From NCBI RefSeq assembly GCF_900103195.1, contig NZ_FMWU01000016.1:1-64000 (forward strand): 64,000 bases of DNA, given 5' to 3'. The notes below the pieces were generated by a model. The model was not told the origin of the DNA and searched no databases. It saw only the letters and a list, made by a program, of their open reading frames with translations. Shown here in pieces: positions 1 through 8,786 of this stretch (position 1 is its first letter; every line of letters starts with the position of its first letter). The translations under genes were made by a program, and so were the position numbers. This stretch comes from Methylobacterium sp. UNC378MF (GTDB lineage: Bacteria; Pseudomonadota; Alphaproteobacteria; Rhizobiales; Beijerinckiaceae).

Positions 1-186
1 CCGGACGTGGTGCCGCGCGTTGTCGCTGGCGCGGACGCAGACGATGTAGCGATTGGGATCCAACGGCGCGAGTGCCGTGATCTGCCGCTCCAGCATGAGC
101 TGGCCGTCGACCTCCGACAACCAGACCGGGTAGGGATCGTCCTCGGTCGGCGCGCTCGCGCCCGCGGCCAAGATGAGGATGTTCAT
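1..186 (-). CDS. Nucleotidyltransferase-like protein, 3' part cut off by window edge
   Basis: The reverse strand opens with ATG at 186 and reads MNILILAAGASAPTEDDPYP, then runs off the left edge with 62 codons visible. The first ten residues resemble the nucleotide-binding start of NTP-transferase-fold sugar nucleotidyltransferases (normally LAAGxGxR), but the usual G-x-R is replaced by ASAPTE, so the family call is tentative. Its start overlaps the stop of the upstream HAD gene as ATGA, so it is the fourth gene of a translationally coupled operon. The operon context supports a role in making an activated building block for a surface glycan; the substrate cannot be read from the sequence. Confidence 0.6.
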   Translation of the reverse strand, partial: MNILILAAGASAPTEDDPYPVWLSEVDGQLMLERQITALAPLDPNRYIVCVRASDNARHHVR

Positions 187-812
187 GGCGCCGCCGCCTC
201 GATCTCGGCGATCCGTCGGTCCACGTTCGAAAGCGTGACGTCAGCCGGTGTCCGGACGACGAGCAGGTGCGCCCCTGAAAGCCGCGCCGCCTTGATGCCG
301 TGTTCGTTGTCCTCGAGGATCAGGGTCTCCTCCGGCGAGACGCCAAGGCGCTCCATGGCGGTCCGGTAGATTTCCGGGTCGGGCTTGGCCCGGGAGACAT
401 CCTCGTTCGACAGCATCAGGTCCAAGTGCGTGCTGAGGTTGGCGCGCTCCATCATCATGGTGACCGAGTCCCGGACGGAGTTCGAAGCCACCGCGAGCTT
501 GATGCCGCGCGCCTTGAGACGCGCCAGGGCGAACTCGTGGGCGAAGGTCGGCCGGCACCGGGTGCTGACGATCTCCAGCGTGTAGGACTGCTTCAGCCGG
601 TTGAGGAAACCGTGGAGGCCGCTCGGCAGGTTTTCGGTGGCCGTCAGGAGTTCGAGCTTCCTACGGGTCGGCAGACCGTCAAAAGTCGTCAAGTGATCGG
701 TCCGGCTGATCTCCATGCCGAACAAACCGAGCGCGCGGTTCAGCGCCTCGTAATGCCAATCCTTGGCGTCGATCAGGACGCCGTCCATGTCGAAGATGAC
801 GGCCTTGATCAT
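183..812 (-). CDS. HAD-superfamily hydrolase, beta-phosphoglucomutase/phosphatase type
   Basis: 209 residues with all four HAD motifs: DMDGVLID near residue 8 (Asp nucleophile and acid/base Asp), VASNS near residue 110 (motif II Ser), the Lys of AKPDPEIY (motif III) and LILEDNEHGIKAA (motif IV acidic residues). A helical cap lies between motifs I and II. The family dephosphorylates or isomerises small phosphorylated metabolites in the cytoplasm. It overlaps its upstream neighbour (GDPD-like) and its downstream neighbour (nucleotidyltransferase-like) by ATGA, so all are translated together. Here it probably removes or moves a phosphate on a sugar or glycerol-type precursor. The substrate is unknown. 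Confidence 0.85.
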   Translation of the reverse strand: MIKAVIFDMDGVLIDAKDWHYEALNRALGLFGMEISRTDHLTTFDGLPTRRKLELLTATENLPSGLHGFLNRLKQSYTLEIVSTRCRPTFAHEFALARLKARGIKLAVASNSVRDSVTMMMERANLSTHLDLMLSNEDVSRAKPDPEIYRTAMERLGVSPEETLILEDNEHGIKAARLSGAHLLVVRTPADVTLSNVDRRIAEIEAAAP

Positions 813-1417
813 GGGCTGATCATACGATGAGCCCGATCAGGGAAATCGGTGCACAGGGTGATATCGCCGGGCATCGTTAGGAGCCAGTCCCAGACGCGGT
901 GCGGGTCGCGCCCGTGCAGTTCCGGCGAGACCACGCAGACGGCCTTGCCGGCCGCCAGATGCCGTTCGATCACCGGCCTGTCGAACCAGTCGCCGCGGAA
1001 GCCGTCGAGCCACACCCCCTGCGCCGCGCCGTAGAGAATCGGCTCGGGCTCGACGTCGCTGTGGCGAGTGTAGAACGGCAGGCCGGCGCCCGCGTACCGG
1101 ACCGTCTCCGGGCCCGACATGTCGAAGGCGAACCAAGAGATGCCGCGTCCCTCGAATGATCGTGCGAGCGCAGGCCCGATCCCATCAGCCTTGACGTTGA
1201 CGGCGAGCGGCAGCCCGGTCCCGGAGAACAGGTCGAGCAGGACCTCCCAGGGCAGGGGCTCATCCTCCGGGGGATCGTGCGAGACAACCAGCCGGCCTGC
1301 GCGGTCTCGGACGTCGGTCTCGGTGCCGTAGCCGGCGGCGATCGTGCGCTCGAAGGCCGGGACGGTGTTCTTCTCGTCCGGCTGATGCCACCAGCCGCGA
1401 TGGCTGATGATTCTCAT
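809..1417 (-). CDS. Glycerophosphodiester phosphodiesterase-like protein
   Basis: 202 residues from the ATG at 1417, which overlaps the stop of the upstream gene as ATGA; longer in-frame starts lie inside that gene. The N-terminus has the GDPD signature: HRGWW at residues 5-9, ENT-type KNTVPAFE, ETDVRD and VVSHDP, which carry the catalytic His pair and metal-binding acidic residues. GDPD enzymes cleave glycerophosphodiesters to glycerol-3-phosphate and an alcohol. The protein lacks a signal peptide, so it acts in the cytoplasm, and at 202 residues it is shorter than typical GDPDs (about 240-300). In this operon it may process a phosphodiester-containing glycan precursor rather than phospholipid. 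Confidence 0.8.
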   Translation of the reverse strand: MRIISHRGWWHQPDEKNTVPAFERTIAAGYGTETDVRDRAGRLVVSHDPPEDEPLPWEVLLDLFSGTGLPLAVNVKADGIGPALARSFEGRGISWFAFDMSGPETVRYAGAGLPFYTRHSDVEPEPILYGAAQGVWLDGFRGDWFDRPVIERHLAAGKAVCVVSPELHGRDPHRVWDWLLTMPGDITLCTDFPDRAHRMISP

Positions 1418-2163
1418 GCGGCCGCGGCGTCCCGCGAGATCGGCAGGCTCAGGAATAGGTCCAGGTCCCCCGGCATGCCCAGCCCGTACATCCCGTCCGC
1501 CTCCCGGCCAATATTCATGTGCGCGATTCGGGCGCCGGCCTTGATCAGCTCCTCGTAGACGGGGGCGACGTAGAACTCGCCGTTGACGCGCTTGTCGGCC
1601 GCGATCATGCGCTTGGCCGCCTGGACGAAGTCGTCGCCGCGCCGGAAGTTGTAGATCCCCACAGTGGCCTCGTCGGAGATCGGCTGCTTCTCGACGACGC
1701 GCGTCACCCGACCGGCCTTGTCTAGGCCGACGAACGACCATTTCGGATCGTGCGCCGTCATGGTCATGATCAGGCCGTCAACCTCTGGGTCGTCGGTCTT
1801 GCTTAGGTAGTCGTCGATTGCGCAGTCGATGAACTGATCGCTGTTGGCGATCATCAGGGGGTTGCTGGAAAGATGCCGCTCGGCGAGGAGCACCGTGCAG
1901 GCCGCACCCTCGGTGACGCCGTCGATCGCGACGAGCTCGGCATTCGGCGCCCAGTCGGCGAGCTTACGATCCAGGCCGTAGGCTTCGACATGCTCGCGCT
2001 GGCAGATGAAGATGAAGCGGTGCGGACGCGTCGGGCGCAGGTTGCCGATGACCACCTTGATCATCGGGGTCTCGTGGATTGGGATCAGCGGCTTGGGCTG
2101 AGCATATCCGACGGACGCGAACCGGCTCCCCCGTCCAGCCATCGGTATGACGATATCGAGCAT
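1414..2163 (-). CDS. NTP-transferase-fold nucleotidyltransferase
   Basis: 249 residues. The start MLDIVIPMAGRGSRF matches the GxGxRF nucleotide-binding loop, followed by KPLIPI (the conserved Lys-Pro of sugar-1-phosphate nucleotidyltransferases) and a metal-site-like IANSDQF in place of the usual D-x-D. The family joins a phosphorylated sugar or polyol to a nucleotide with release of pyrophosphate. It is first in a run of four minus-strand genes joined by ATGA overlaps (this gene, GDPD-like, HAD, second nucleotidyltransferase-like). The set is typical of capsule or O-chain loci making an unusual activated precursor. I cannot tell the substrate. Confidence 0.85.
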   Translation of the reverse strand: MLDIVIPMAGRGSRFASVGYAQPKPLIPIHETPMIKVVIGNLRPTRPHRFIFICQREHVEAYGLDRKLADWAPNAELVAIDGVTEGAACTVLLAERHLSSNPLMIANSDQFIDCAIDDYLSKTDDPEVDGLIMTMTAHDPKWSFVGLDKAGRVTRVVEKQPISDEATVGIYNFRRGDDFVQAAKRMIAADKRVNGEFYVAPVYEELIKAGARIAHMNIGREADGMYGLGMPGDLDLFLSLPISRDAAAA

Positions 2164-2511
2164 GATGGGCCGGCGGAGTCGAGAGCGTTCGAAGAGGTCG
2201 GGACGCCATAAGCGATCTGCCCGCGAGGCTCAAGGTGACCGGATCACGCGCCCGGCTCCGCAGTCTCCGACGTCATGGCCGATGGGATGTCGAACGGCGT
2301 GGCGTGGATCCGGTCCATGGCCGCCTCTCGCCTGATCGGCAGATTGGATATACGGCGGGATCAACACCCCGGTCCGGCCGGGAGATGCGGACGTGCCCTG
2401 TACCGCGGTGAGGCCGCGTTTGACGATAGAGCTGGCATGCGGGTTTCGTAGCGCGAATGCCAGCGCGAGCTCGGCGCTGCTGTCGGAGCCGAAGTGCAGA
2501 GACGGGATGCT
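2164..2511. other. Divergent intergenic region between two glycan genes
   Basis: About 350 bases separate the minus-strand nucleotidyltransferase operon from the plus-strand 659-residue gene, so promoters for both should lie here. I found no convincing open frame with matching codon use and no clear sigma-70 boxes that I would defend. Confidence 0.4.
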
Positions 2512-4491
2512 ATGACCGACCGTATCGGTTTGAAGACAGGATCGGATCGAAGCCTCGTGGCGGATGGGATCGCGCGGGCGATCTACGCATATGCCGGCCG
2601 GACGGGGCGCGCCGTCGGCCACGCGACCGTGCGCAAGGGCATGGCCCTCCTGCCCGCGCCCGTCGTTGAGACGATCACGCAGACCCTGTGTCGCGAATTC
2701 GCCAGCCGCGCCGGGACGCAGCCGTCACAGAGCGAACTTCGGCGGTTGGCCTTCCTTTACGGCGTGTTTCCGCGGGATCCGAACCTCATCGCGCTAACGT
2801 TCCGCGTGAACGTGTATCCCGACACCAACGCGCGCGCGATCGAGCATCTTCTCGCCCGCGTGACCCCCGACATGGACCGGCGCGACGACCTGAATGTCAT
2901 GCGCCTCTTCTACGTCCACAAGACATCCCCGGCAGGGTTCGATCCGCAGCAGTTTCAGAGGATTACGTTCGACGCGATCCAGCACGATGGCATTCTGGTC
3001 GACATCTGGCGGGTTCTCTTCATCAAATTGGTGATGGAGAAGATGGACGCCGGCCCATTCGATAAATCGATCGTCCGGCACTATATCGAGATCGAGAACG
3101 ATCCGAATATTTTATATTCGATCTTATACATATTGTTCGACAAATTCAATCGGCTCAACGATCTCGATGCTCTGGCAGCCGTCGTCGCGGTGGCGCAGTT
3201 CAAGAATTCTGCCGAGGGCTTCGCGATCGCGTATTTCTTCCTGGTGTCGTTCGGTTTCGAGGCGCAGGCGGAGGCGCTAGAGGAGTCGCACCGCGGTCTC
3301 CCGAACGCCCCGCTCCATCCCATGTCTATCAAGGGCCGGCTGGCGCCGCGGCCTGTCTCCGCCGCCTCGGACGACTGGGCGGCGGATGACCAGATCGATC
3401 CCGCCTACGCCGCCCTGACCTGGGCTTGGCGCGATGCCGAGCTTCAGAAGGTGGAGATCAGGACTCGGTTGGCGCGCCAGCCGCGCGCGGCGTCGCCGCA
3501 GGCTCCGGACACTCCGGCGAAGCCCCGCCTGCTGGTCGCGTTCTTCGGGCAAATGCGGTTTCCCGAGGCGACTCTGCCGGGCGTGCGCGACTGGATTCTG
3601 AACGACTTCGCCGCCCACGCCGCGGAGGTCGACCTGACCTTCGCGATCTGCACCTGGCGCGAGACCGGTGGCAAGGTGTTCTTGCCGGATGATCACATCG
3701 ATACGATCGGCGGGTTCCTGTCGCCGCCGATCATCGCGCTCCTGAAGGGCCTCGGCTGCTGCACGATCTCGGATATCCGTCCGCATTGCCCGCGCGTCGT
3801 GAGCAAGATCCTCGATCAGGCGCATGTCAGCACGGAGATCGATGAGAGCCGGATCGCCCGCGACTTCCCGGGAGAGACGTATTTCGATGTCGACAGTGAG
3901 GCCGGCTACATGCGCGCGCTGGGCCAGATCATCGCGGAGGCGGTCGACGGCAACAAGATGCTGATGAATCAGGGGCGGATGATCTCGCGGATCAGCGCGG
4001 TGACGCAGATCCTGGCCACCATCGACCGGTCGCGCCCGGCGCCGACCCATGTCCTGTTCATCAGGCCGGACCTGTGCGACCTCTCCGGCTCGCTCGCCTC
4101 CGTCTTCCAGCAGATGCGAGGTCGGTCGAACTGGGCCGTGGTGGACCAGGATGCCTACGCGCAGGTCGTGGAGGGCGTCGGAGACCGCTTCATCCTGGCG
4201 GACAGGTTAGCCGCGGATGAGATCGCCGGGATCGGGCCGTATACGCGGCGGATCTTCGATGGCGTAGACCCTGAAAGTGCCCTGCGCCGGAAGCGCCTGG
4301 AGCCGCACCAGATGCTGCGGTCGCTGATGTTCGAGGCGAGCATTGACATCCGGACGGTGTCGCGCCGAACCGTCGGCTGGAACCTGTTCCGCGGCGCCGT
4401 CAATCCCGATACCGTCCTTGCGGAGCTGCGGGTCGACGTGGCCCATATGGCCGATGGCACCCTCAAGGAAGCGTTCACGGCGCGCCTGTAG
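2512..4491 (+). CDS. Large protein of unknown function in glycan locus, glycosyltransferase-like C-terminal half
   Basis: 659 residues from the ATG at 2512 (MTDRIGLKTGSDRS); an in-frame ATG lies 18 bases upstream. The N-terminal part (about 1-320) is mostly helical with no signal peptide or membrane segment. After a basic, proline-rich linker (about 325-345) comes a second domain starting RLLVAFFGQMRFPEA, which looks like the first beta strand and loop of a Rossmann-type glycosyltransferase, and containing HVLFIRPDLCDL near residue 515. I do not recognise a named family. Codon use fits the neighbours apart from a short A+T-richer stretch around 3090-3150. Position between nucleotidyltransferase and fucosyltransferase-like genes suggests surface glycan work. 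An alternative is an unrelated cytoplasmic protein. Confidence 0.85.
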   Translation: MTDRIGLKTGSDRSLVADGIARAIYAYAGRTGRAVGHATVRKGMALLPAPVVETITQTLCREFASRAGTQPSQSELRRLAFLYGVFPRDPNLIALTFRVNVYPDTNARAIEHLLARVTPDMDRRDDLNVMRLFYVHKTSPAGFDPQQFQRITFDAIQHDGILVDIWRVLFIKLVMEKMDAGPFDKSIVRHYIEIENDPNILYSILYILFDKFNRLNDLDALAAVVAVAQFKNSAEGFAIAYFFLVSFGFEAQAEALEESHRGLPNAPLHPMSIKGRLAPRPVSAASDDWAADDQIDPAYAALTWAWRDAELQKVEIRTRLARQPRAASPQAPDTPAKPRLLVAFFGQMRFPEATLPGVRDWILNDFAAHAAEVDLTFAICTWRETGGKVFLPDDHIDTIGGFLSPPIIALLKGLGCCTISDIRPHCPRVVSKILDQAHVSTEIDESRIARDFPGETYFDVDSEAGYMRALGQIIAEAVDGNKMLMNQGRMISRISAVTQILATIDRSRPAPTHVLFIRPDLCDLSGSLASVFQQMRGRSNWAVVDQDAYAQVVEGVGDRFILADRLAADEIAGIGPYTRRIFDGVDPESALRRKRLEPHQMLRSLMFEASIDIRTVSRRTVGWNLFRGAVNPDTVLAELRVDVAHMADGTLKEAFTARL

Positions 4492-4573
4492 TCCCGCCGT
4501 CCGAGTGCGGCCCAAGGTGCAGCGCCTGCGCCGTATGACCACGGGCCGGCTCCGGTCCGCAGTCAAGTGGCAA

Positions 4574-5989
4574 TCACATCTGATCGTCGAAAGCGAGCTG
4601 CTCGATCGGGTAGTCGATCATCATCTGGCGGCGCTCCGGCGAGTTGTCCCACTCTCCGACCTTGGTGTACGCGCCCGCACGGTCCACGACTTCGACGATT
4701 TTGCCTATAGTGGGGATTCCCCTGAAGTGCTGAGGCCATCCGGACGCGAAGTAGTACACCTCCTCGACACGTTCGGAGAGATGGCAGACCCCGGGCCCGA
4801 ATGTGCCGAGGCCGAACACCAAGTAGCGGCCGTTCACCAGGGCGGCGACGTCGTCAGCCAGCGTCCCGCTTTGCGTCTCCAGCGGGATGCCGAGCCCGAC
4901 GATATATGCCTCGAGTTCGGAGATCACGGGGTTGAGCCGATTTTCGAACACCAGTTTGATGGAGGCGATGCCCTTCTCCGAAATCAGGCGCTCGATCACG
5001 AGCTTGTAGAACGCCAACGGCGGCTGCGGATAATGCGGCGCGACCCACGTGCTGAAGATGTCGCCAGACCGGATGTGGATCAGGAGCTGATCGTCGGGCT
5101 TCGTAGGAAACCGGGTCGGAAGCCGGTTGAATAGGGGGCGGATGTAGTTCGTGATGATATGGCGCGAGCGCTCTTGCTCCAGATCCCCGGCCAGCTTCTG
5201 GATTTGGACGTCGAAGAACATGCCCGACAAGAAATATCCGTCGGTCGGGAGCGGATGGGAGGCCGGGATGAAAGTAATGCCGCCGATCTCGCGCGGTTCG
5301 GCGTAATCGAGGACTTCGCTCCTGTCCCGGGCCGGGAGCTTGATGTATTTCAGCTTTAGCGCGACGCAGATGCCAATCGCTAGCAGACACTGGATGATGA
5401 AATTACCGAAGGCACCGTTCTCGTAGAGGTCGATGCCGACGATCGACAAGCTCCTCTGCTCCGGATGGCCGAGCAAGCGATACCCCCGGTAGAGATCGAT
5501 GCCCGGCCGCTCGGACACCAAATCAAAATCTGCGTTCATGAGATTGCGCCAAACGATCAAATCGAAGGCGGAACGCTCGGTCCACACGCGCGTATTACCG
5601 GCGTCATCGGCAGCTAGGGCGGAGGTGGAAACGCGGATATAGCGGGTCCAGCTCGTCTCCGATGGAGCGATCAAGATCGATGCAATCGCGGCCGCACCGT
5701 CGGCCCGCGGGACGATTTCGGGGTACGTCCAGGTCTCGCCATCGTCCGAGAAGGCGATCCGAACCTCGGGTGTGTCCGCCACACCGGCCCGCGCGATCTC
5801 GATAGAGTGGACGGGGAAGCGGAGGCCCAGGTCGATCTGCCGCCAAACGCCGGCCTCGGTGGCTAACGATGGCGCGGCGATGTTCGGATCGACGACCGTC
5901 CACGCACCGTTCGGAGCGAGCGCGACAAGATCGCGATGAGAAGCTTGTTCGTCTGCCATCGACCCCGTTCCGTATGTCTCGCCTGACAT
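4574..5989 (-). CDS. Discoidin-like domain fused to fucosyltransferase-like glycosyltransferase
   Basis: 471 residues. Residues about 25-155 look like an F5/8 type C (discoidin) carbohydrate-binding domain: WRQIDLGLRFPVHSIEIAR and VRIAFSDDGETW are the usual strand pattern. The rest contains LLIHIRSGDIF near residue 315, matching the HxRxGD motif of GT11/GT23-type fucosyltransferases that contacts GDP-fucose, and YLVFGLGTFGPG further on. No signal peptide or membrane anchor is visible, so transfer would be cytoplasmic. It converges on the 659-residue gene. A lectin-like domain at the N-terminus of such an enzyme is unusual. The donor sugar is inferred, not shown. A second in-frame ATG (residue 11) is possible. 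Confidence 0.75.
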   Translation of the reverse strand: MSGETYGTGSMADEQASHRDLVALAPNGAWTVVDPNIAAPSLATEAGVWRQIDLGLRFPVHSIEIARAGVADTPEVRIAFSDDGETWTYPEIVPRADGAAAIASILIAPSETSWTRYIRVSTSALAADDAGNTRVWTERSAFDLIVWRNLMNADFDLVSERPGIDLYRGYRLLGHPEQRSLSIVGIDLYENGAFGNFIIQCLLAIGICVALKLKYIKLPARDRSEVLDYAEPREIGGITFIPASHPLPTDGYFLSGMFFDVQIQKLAGDLEQERSRHIITNYIRPLFNRLPTRFPTKPDDQLLIHIRSGDIFSTWVAPHYPQPPLAFYKLVIERLISEKGIASIKLVFENRLNPVISELEAYIVGLGIPLETQSGTLADDVAALVNGRYLVFGLGTFGPGVCHLSERVEEVYYFASGWPQHFRGIPTIGKIVEVVDRAGAYTKVGEWDNSPERRQMMIDYPIEQLAFDDQM

Positions 5990-6315
5990 CCCTCGTCGGG
6001 CTGACCGAGACCGAGTCCCGACCCGCTACATCGCCGGCCGCGCCGGCAGCCTCTGATCGTGCGGGTCGATGCAGGGCGACAATTCCACGCCGCGCACGCC
6101 GACGTTTCCCGCACCCGCGCGCCGTCTCTAATAGAGGCCGGCGTGGAGGTCGAGGGCTAGCTTCAGTGCGCACCTGCGTTGCGCACCCGATCGCTCCGCA
6201 TGGACAGGCTGCATCGGTCGATGCGATATGTAACGCCGTTTCACCGTCGTCCGTATATGCGCGATCGTCGTCAATGCGGCTTACAGCCAGCCCAGGAAGC
6301 TGAGATCGAACAGGC
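5990..6315. other. Divergent intergenic region
   Basis: Roughly 330 bases between the minus-strand glycosyltransferase and the plus-strand acyltransferase. Both promoters should be here. Open frames present on either strand show no family resemblance and I see no strong repeat. Confidence 0.4.
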
Positions 6316-6915
6316 ATGCCCATCAAGATCGTCGACTTCGGCCAGAACAATCAGATCGATGCGGCGGACGGGTTCCTCGAGACGCAGAATGGAACCATCT
6401 TCTTCGAGCGCAGCAATAATCACGTCATCATCGGAAAAAATTCGAACAGTGACGACATTTATCTTCACTGCGGGTCCGACGCGACGGTCCATGTCGGAGA
6501 TCACGTACGGCTGGCCAAGGCCAGGATGCACATCGTGGCGCCCACCAAGCTGATCGTGGCAGAATTCACATCGTTCGTCGGGAACGCGCAGATTTCGGCG
6601 CACGAGGCGGCTGAGATCACGTTCGGGCACAACTGCCTCATTGCCGACGAAGTGACCGTCTCGGTAAGTGACATGCACTCGGTCATCGATCTAGAAACTG
6701 GCGCGCGGATCAATCCTGCACGGCCAATCATGATTGGTCACCGCGTCTGGATCGGCGCTCGCTCGACTGTGCTGAAGGGCACGACAATCGGCGATGGATC
6801 CTTCATCGGCGCGCATTCGCTGGTGCGCGGCAGCTTCCCGCCCAATGTAATGGCTGGTGGCGTGCCGGCTAAAATAATCCGTACCGGTGTCACGTGGCGC
6901 ACCGATCTGATTTAA
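6316..6915 (+). CDS. Hexapeptide-repeat (left-handed beta-helix) acyltransferase
   Basis: 199 residues. The second half carries hexapeptide-repeat turns (IGHRVWIGARSTVLKG, TTIGDGSFIGAHSLV) and ends with the VMAGGVPAKIIR motif shared by the LacA/NodL/CatB acetyltransferases, which use acetyl-CoA. The His in DMHSV (about residue 120) is a candidate catalytic base. The first third (NQIDAADGFLETQNG, then IIGKNSNSDDIYLH) resembles the start of polysaccharide acetyltransferases. No signal peptide. Most likely O- or N-acetylates a glycan intermediate made by the neighbouring enzymes. Confidence 0.85.
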   Translation: MPIKIVDFGQNNQIDAADGFLETQNGTIFFERSNNHVIIGKNSNSDDIYLHCGSDATVHVGDHVRLAKARMHIVAPTKLIVAEFTSFVGNAQISAHEAAEITFGHNCLIADEVTVSVSDMHSVIDLETGARINPARPIMIGHRVWIGARSTVLKGTTIGDGSFIGAHSLVRGSFPPNVMAGGVPAKIIRTGVTWRTDLI

Positions 6916-7062
6916 GGACCTGGAAGTATGAGCTGTAGATGGCACTGTTTGTAGTAATTCTAGCGGCTAATGCTAAGCGTTCCCGCCGTGTGATCGCGTC
7001 TATATGAAAACGATAGATCCACTCAGTTGTCGGATGTGATAAGAGAGCTCTTGGAAGCCGTC

Positions 7063-7275
7063 ATGACGCTCATTCGTCTTTTTCGTGGAACTGAACCTGG
7101 ATCTGCGCCCGACCCAGGTAAGATGCGTCCTCGGGGACTCGCTGTAAACGTCGCTGATCGGACGATTTACTATCTCGACGCTAAAGGCAAGTTGGCATAT
7201 TGGAAGGCGACCTCCATGCCAGACGAGCTTTGGGATCGTCTGGCAAATGGATTCGAAGTTCAACGCCGGGTTTAG
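7063..7275 (+). CDS. Small hypothetical protein
   Basis: 70 residues from ATG 7063, which has GGAAG six bases upstream; a TTG at 7027 would add 12 residues. The sequence (RGLAVNVADRTIYYLDAKGK, then WKATSMPDELWDRLANGF) is acidic-basic balanced, soluble and unrelated to anything I recognise. Codon use is more A+T rich than neighbouring chromosome genes, so it may belong to the accessory glycan block. Confidence 0.45.
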   Translation: MTLIRLFRGTEPGSAPDPGKMRPRGLAVNVADRTIYYLDAKGKLAYWKATSMPDELWDRLANGFEVQRRV

Positions 7276-7666
7276 CCGCATCTCAGAGTAATAGGAACGA
7301 GGCAGCCTTAAACACGAAGAGGCTTGTTTTGTCATGCAAAGGCGCCAAGAAGCGCGCTTTAGGGTATTATAGTGCGGTGCGATCGCTTCACCTCATGACG
7401 AGGATGTGAGGCTTTATGCAAAAAGCGTTCAAAATGCTTGCGCCGGATGAAAAATCTTATTGCGACAATAGGCGCTTGATGAGATCGTCCTGTGGCAAGC
7501 GTCCGCGTCTGAATGCTCAAGGTTCCGGCCGCCGAACCGCTACTTCTATTCCGACGTCGCGTGAGACGCCTATCGTGCAGACTTAAAGCCTGCACCTATT
7601 TTGAGATCAATGAAGCCAACCATTTTGCAGGCCCGAGAACGGCCTTAAGTGTTATAGTTCCGCCGC
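7276..7666. other. Intergenic region with no recognised gene
   Basis: About 390 A+T-richer bases between the small plus-strand ORF and the end of argC. It marks the border between the accessory glycan block and conserved chromosome. I see only a weak six-base hairpin (GTGCAG/CTGCAC near 7576-7593) and no supported gene. Confidence 0.4.
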
Positions 7667-8617
7667 TCAGCCGTCGAGCCCGAGCATCAGCCCGAGATTT
7701 TGCACGGCTGCCCCGGAGGCGCCCTTGCCGAGATTATCGAGGCGCGCGACCAGCACCGCCTGCCCGTGCTCGGACGAGCCGAACACGCGCAGCTCCAGCC
7801 GGTCGGTGTCGTTGAGATCCTCCGGCTCGATCTTCTCGCGGTGCGCGCCGGTGGCGGCGCCCGGCACCACCTCCACCAGCCTCTGCCCGGCGTACCAGTC
7901 GCGCAGGGCCGCCTCGAGATTGGAGGCCGTGGGCCGGCCCGGCAGGGTGTCGAGGTGCAGCGGCACGCTCACCAGCATGCCCTGCCGGAAGTTGCCCACC
8001 GACGGCACGAAGATCGGCCGCCGGGTGAGGCCGCTGTAGCGCTGCAGCTCCGGCAGGTGCTTGTGGGCGAAGCCGAGGCCGTAGAGCTGGAACGGCGGCG
8101 CCGTGCCCTGCTCGTAGGCCTCGATCATGCTCTTGCCGCCGCCGCTATAGCCGCTGACCGCGTTGACGCTGATCGGGTGGTCGGCCGGGATCAGGCCGCC
8201 CTCCACCAGCGGGCGCAGGAGCGCGACGCCGCCGGTCGGGTAGCAGCCGGGATTGGCGACCCGCCGGGCGCGGGCCACCGCCGCCCCCTGCTCCCGGGTC
8301 AGCTCTGGGAAGCCGTAGGTCCAGCCCTCCGCGACCCGGTGGGCGGTGCTGGCGTCGAGGACGCGGGGGCCACCGCCGGGCAGGCTGTCGGCCAGCGCCA
8401 CGGTCTCCTTGGCGGCCTCGTCCGGCAGGCAGAGCACGACGAGGTCGACCTCGGCGAGGAGCGCGCGCTTCGCCGCCGGATCCTTGCGGTGCTCCGGCGC
8501 GATGCTGCGCAGGGCGACCCGCCCGTCGCGCTCCAGGCGCTCGCGGATGCCGAGACCGGTGGTGCCGGCCTCGCCGTCGATGAACACGGTGGGCTTCGTC
8601 GCGCCTGCGCCAGACAT
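7667..8617 (-). CDS. argC: N-acetyl-gamma-glutamyl-phosphate reductase, short (type 2) form
   Basis: 316 residues from ATG 8617; upstream in-frame codons give a basic leader unlike the family. ArgC reduces N-acetylglutamyl-phosphate with NADPH to the semialdehyde, the third step of arginine synthesis, in the cytoplasm. Seen: the nucleotide-binding start [18 protein letters not shown], the catalytic Cys in [21 protein letters not shown] and the C-terminal [20 protein letters not shown]. Length fits the short ArgC class rather than the roughly 340-residue class. It lies downstream of rplM-rpsI but behind a likely terminator, so it probably has its own promoter in the 8618-8734 interval. Confidence 0.95.
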   Translation of the reverse strand: MSGAGATKPTVFIDGEAGTTGLGIRERLERDGRVALRSIAPEHRKDPAAKRALLAEVDLVVLCLPDEAAKETVALADSLPGGGPRVLDASTAHRVAEGWTYGFPELTREQGAAVARARRVANPGCYPTGGVALLRPLVEGGLIPADHPISVNAVSGYSGGGKSMIEAYEQGTAPPFQLYGLGFAHKHLPELQRYSGLTRRPIFVPSVGNFRQGMLVSVPLHLDTLPGRPTASNLEAALRDWYAGQRLVEVVPGAATGAHREKIEPEDLNDTDRLELRVFGSSEHGQAVLVARLDNLGKGASGAAVQNLGLMLGLDG

Positions 8618-8734
8618 CGTCCGTCTCGCTCTCTCAAACATGCCTTGCCGCCCGAGTCGGGCACCGCGGCCGGGGATCAGGTGCGCGCGGTGCGACAGCC
8701 TGTCAACGACCACGCCGCGGCCTGAAAACGCGAA

Positions 8735-8760
8735 AGGGCGGCTCCCGCAGGAACCGCCCT
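8735..8760 (-). terminator. Rho-independent terminator of rplM-rpsI
   Basis: Arms AGGGCGG (8735-8741) and CCGCCCT (8754-8760) form a perfect 7-bp stem. On the minus strand it is followed by TTTCGCGTTTTC, and it starts 27 bases after the rpsI stop codon. Confidence 0.75.
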
Positions 8761-8786
8761 CTCCGTGACACCGGTGTGACCGGATA

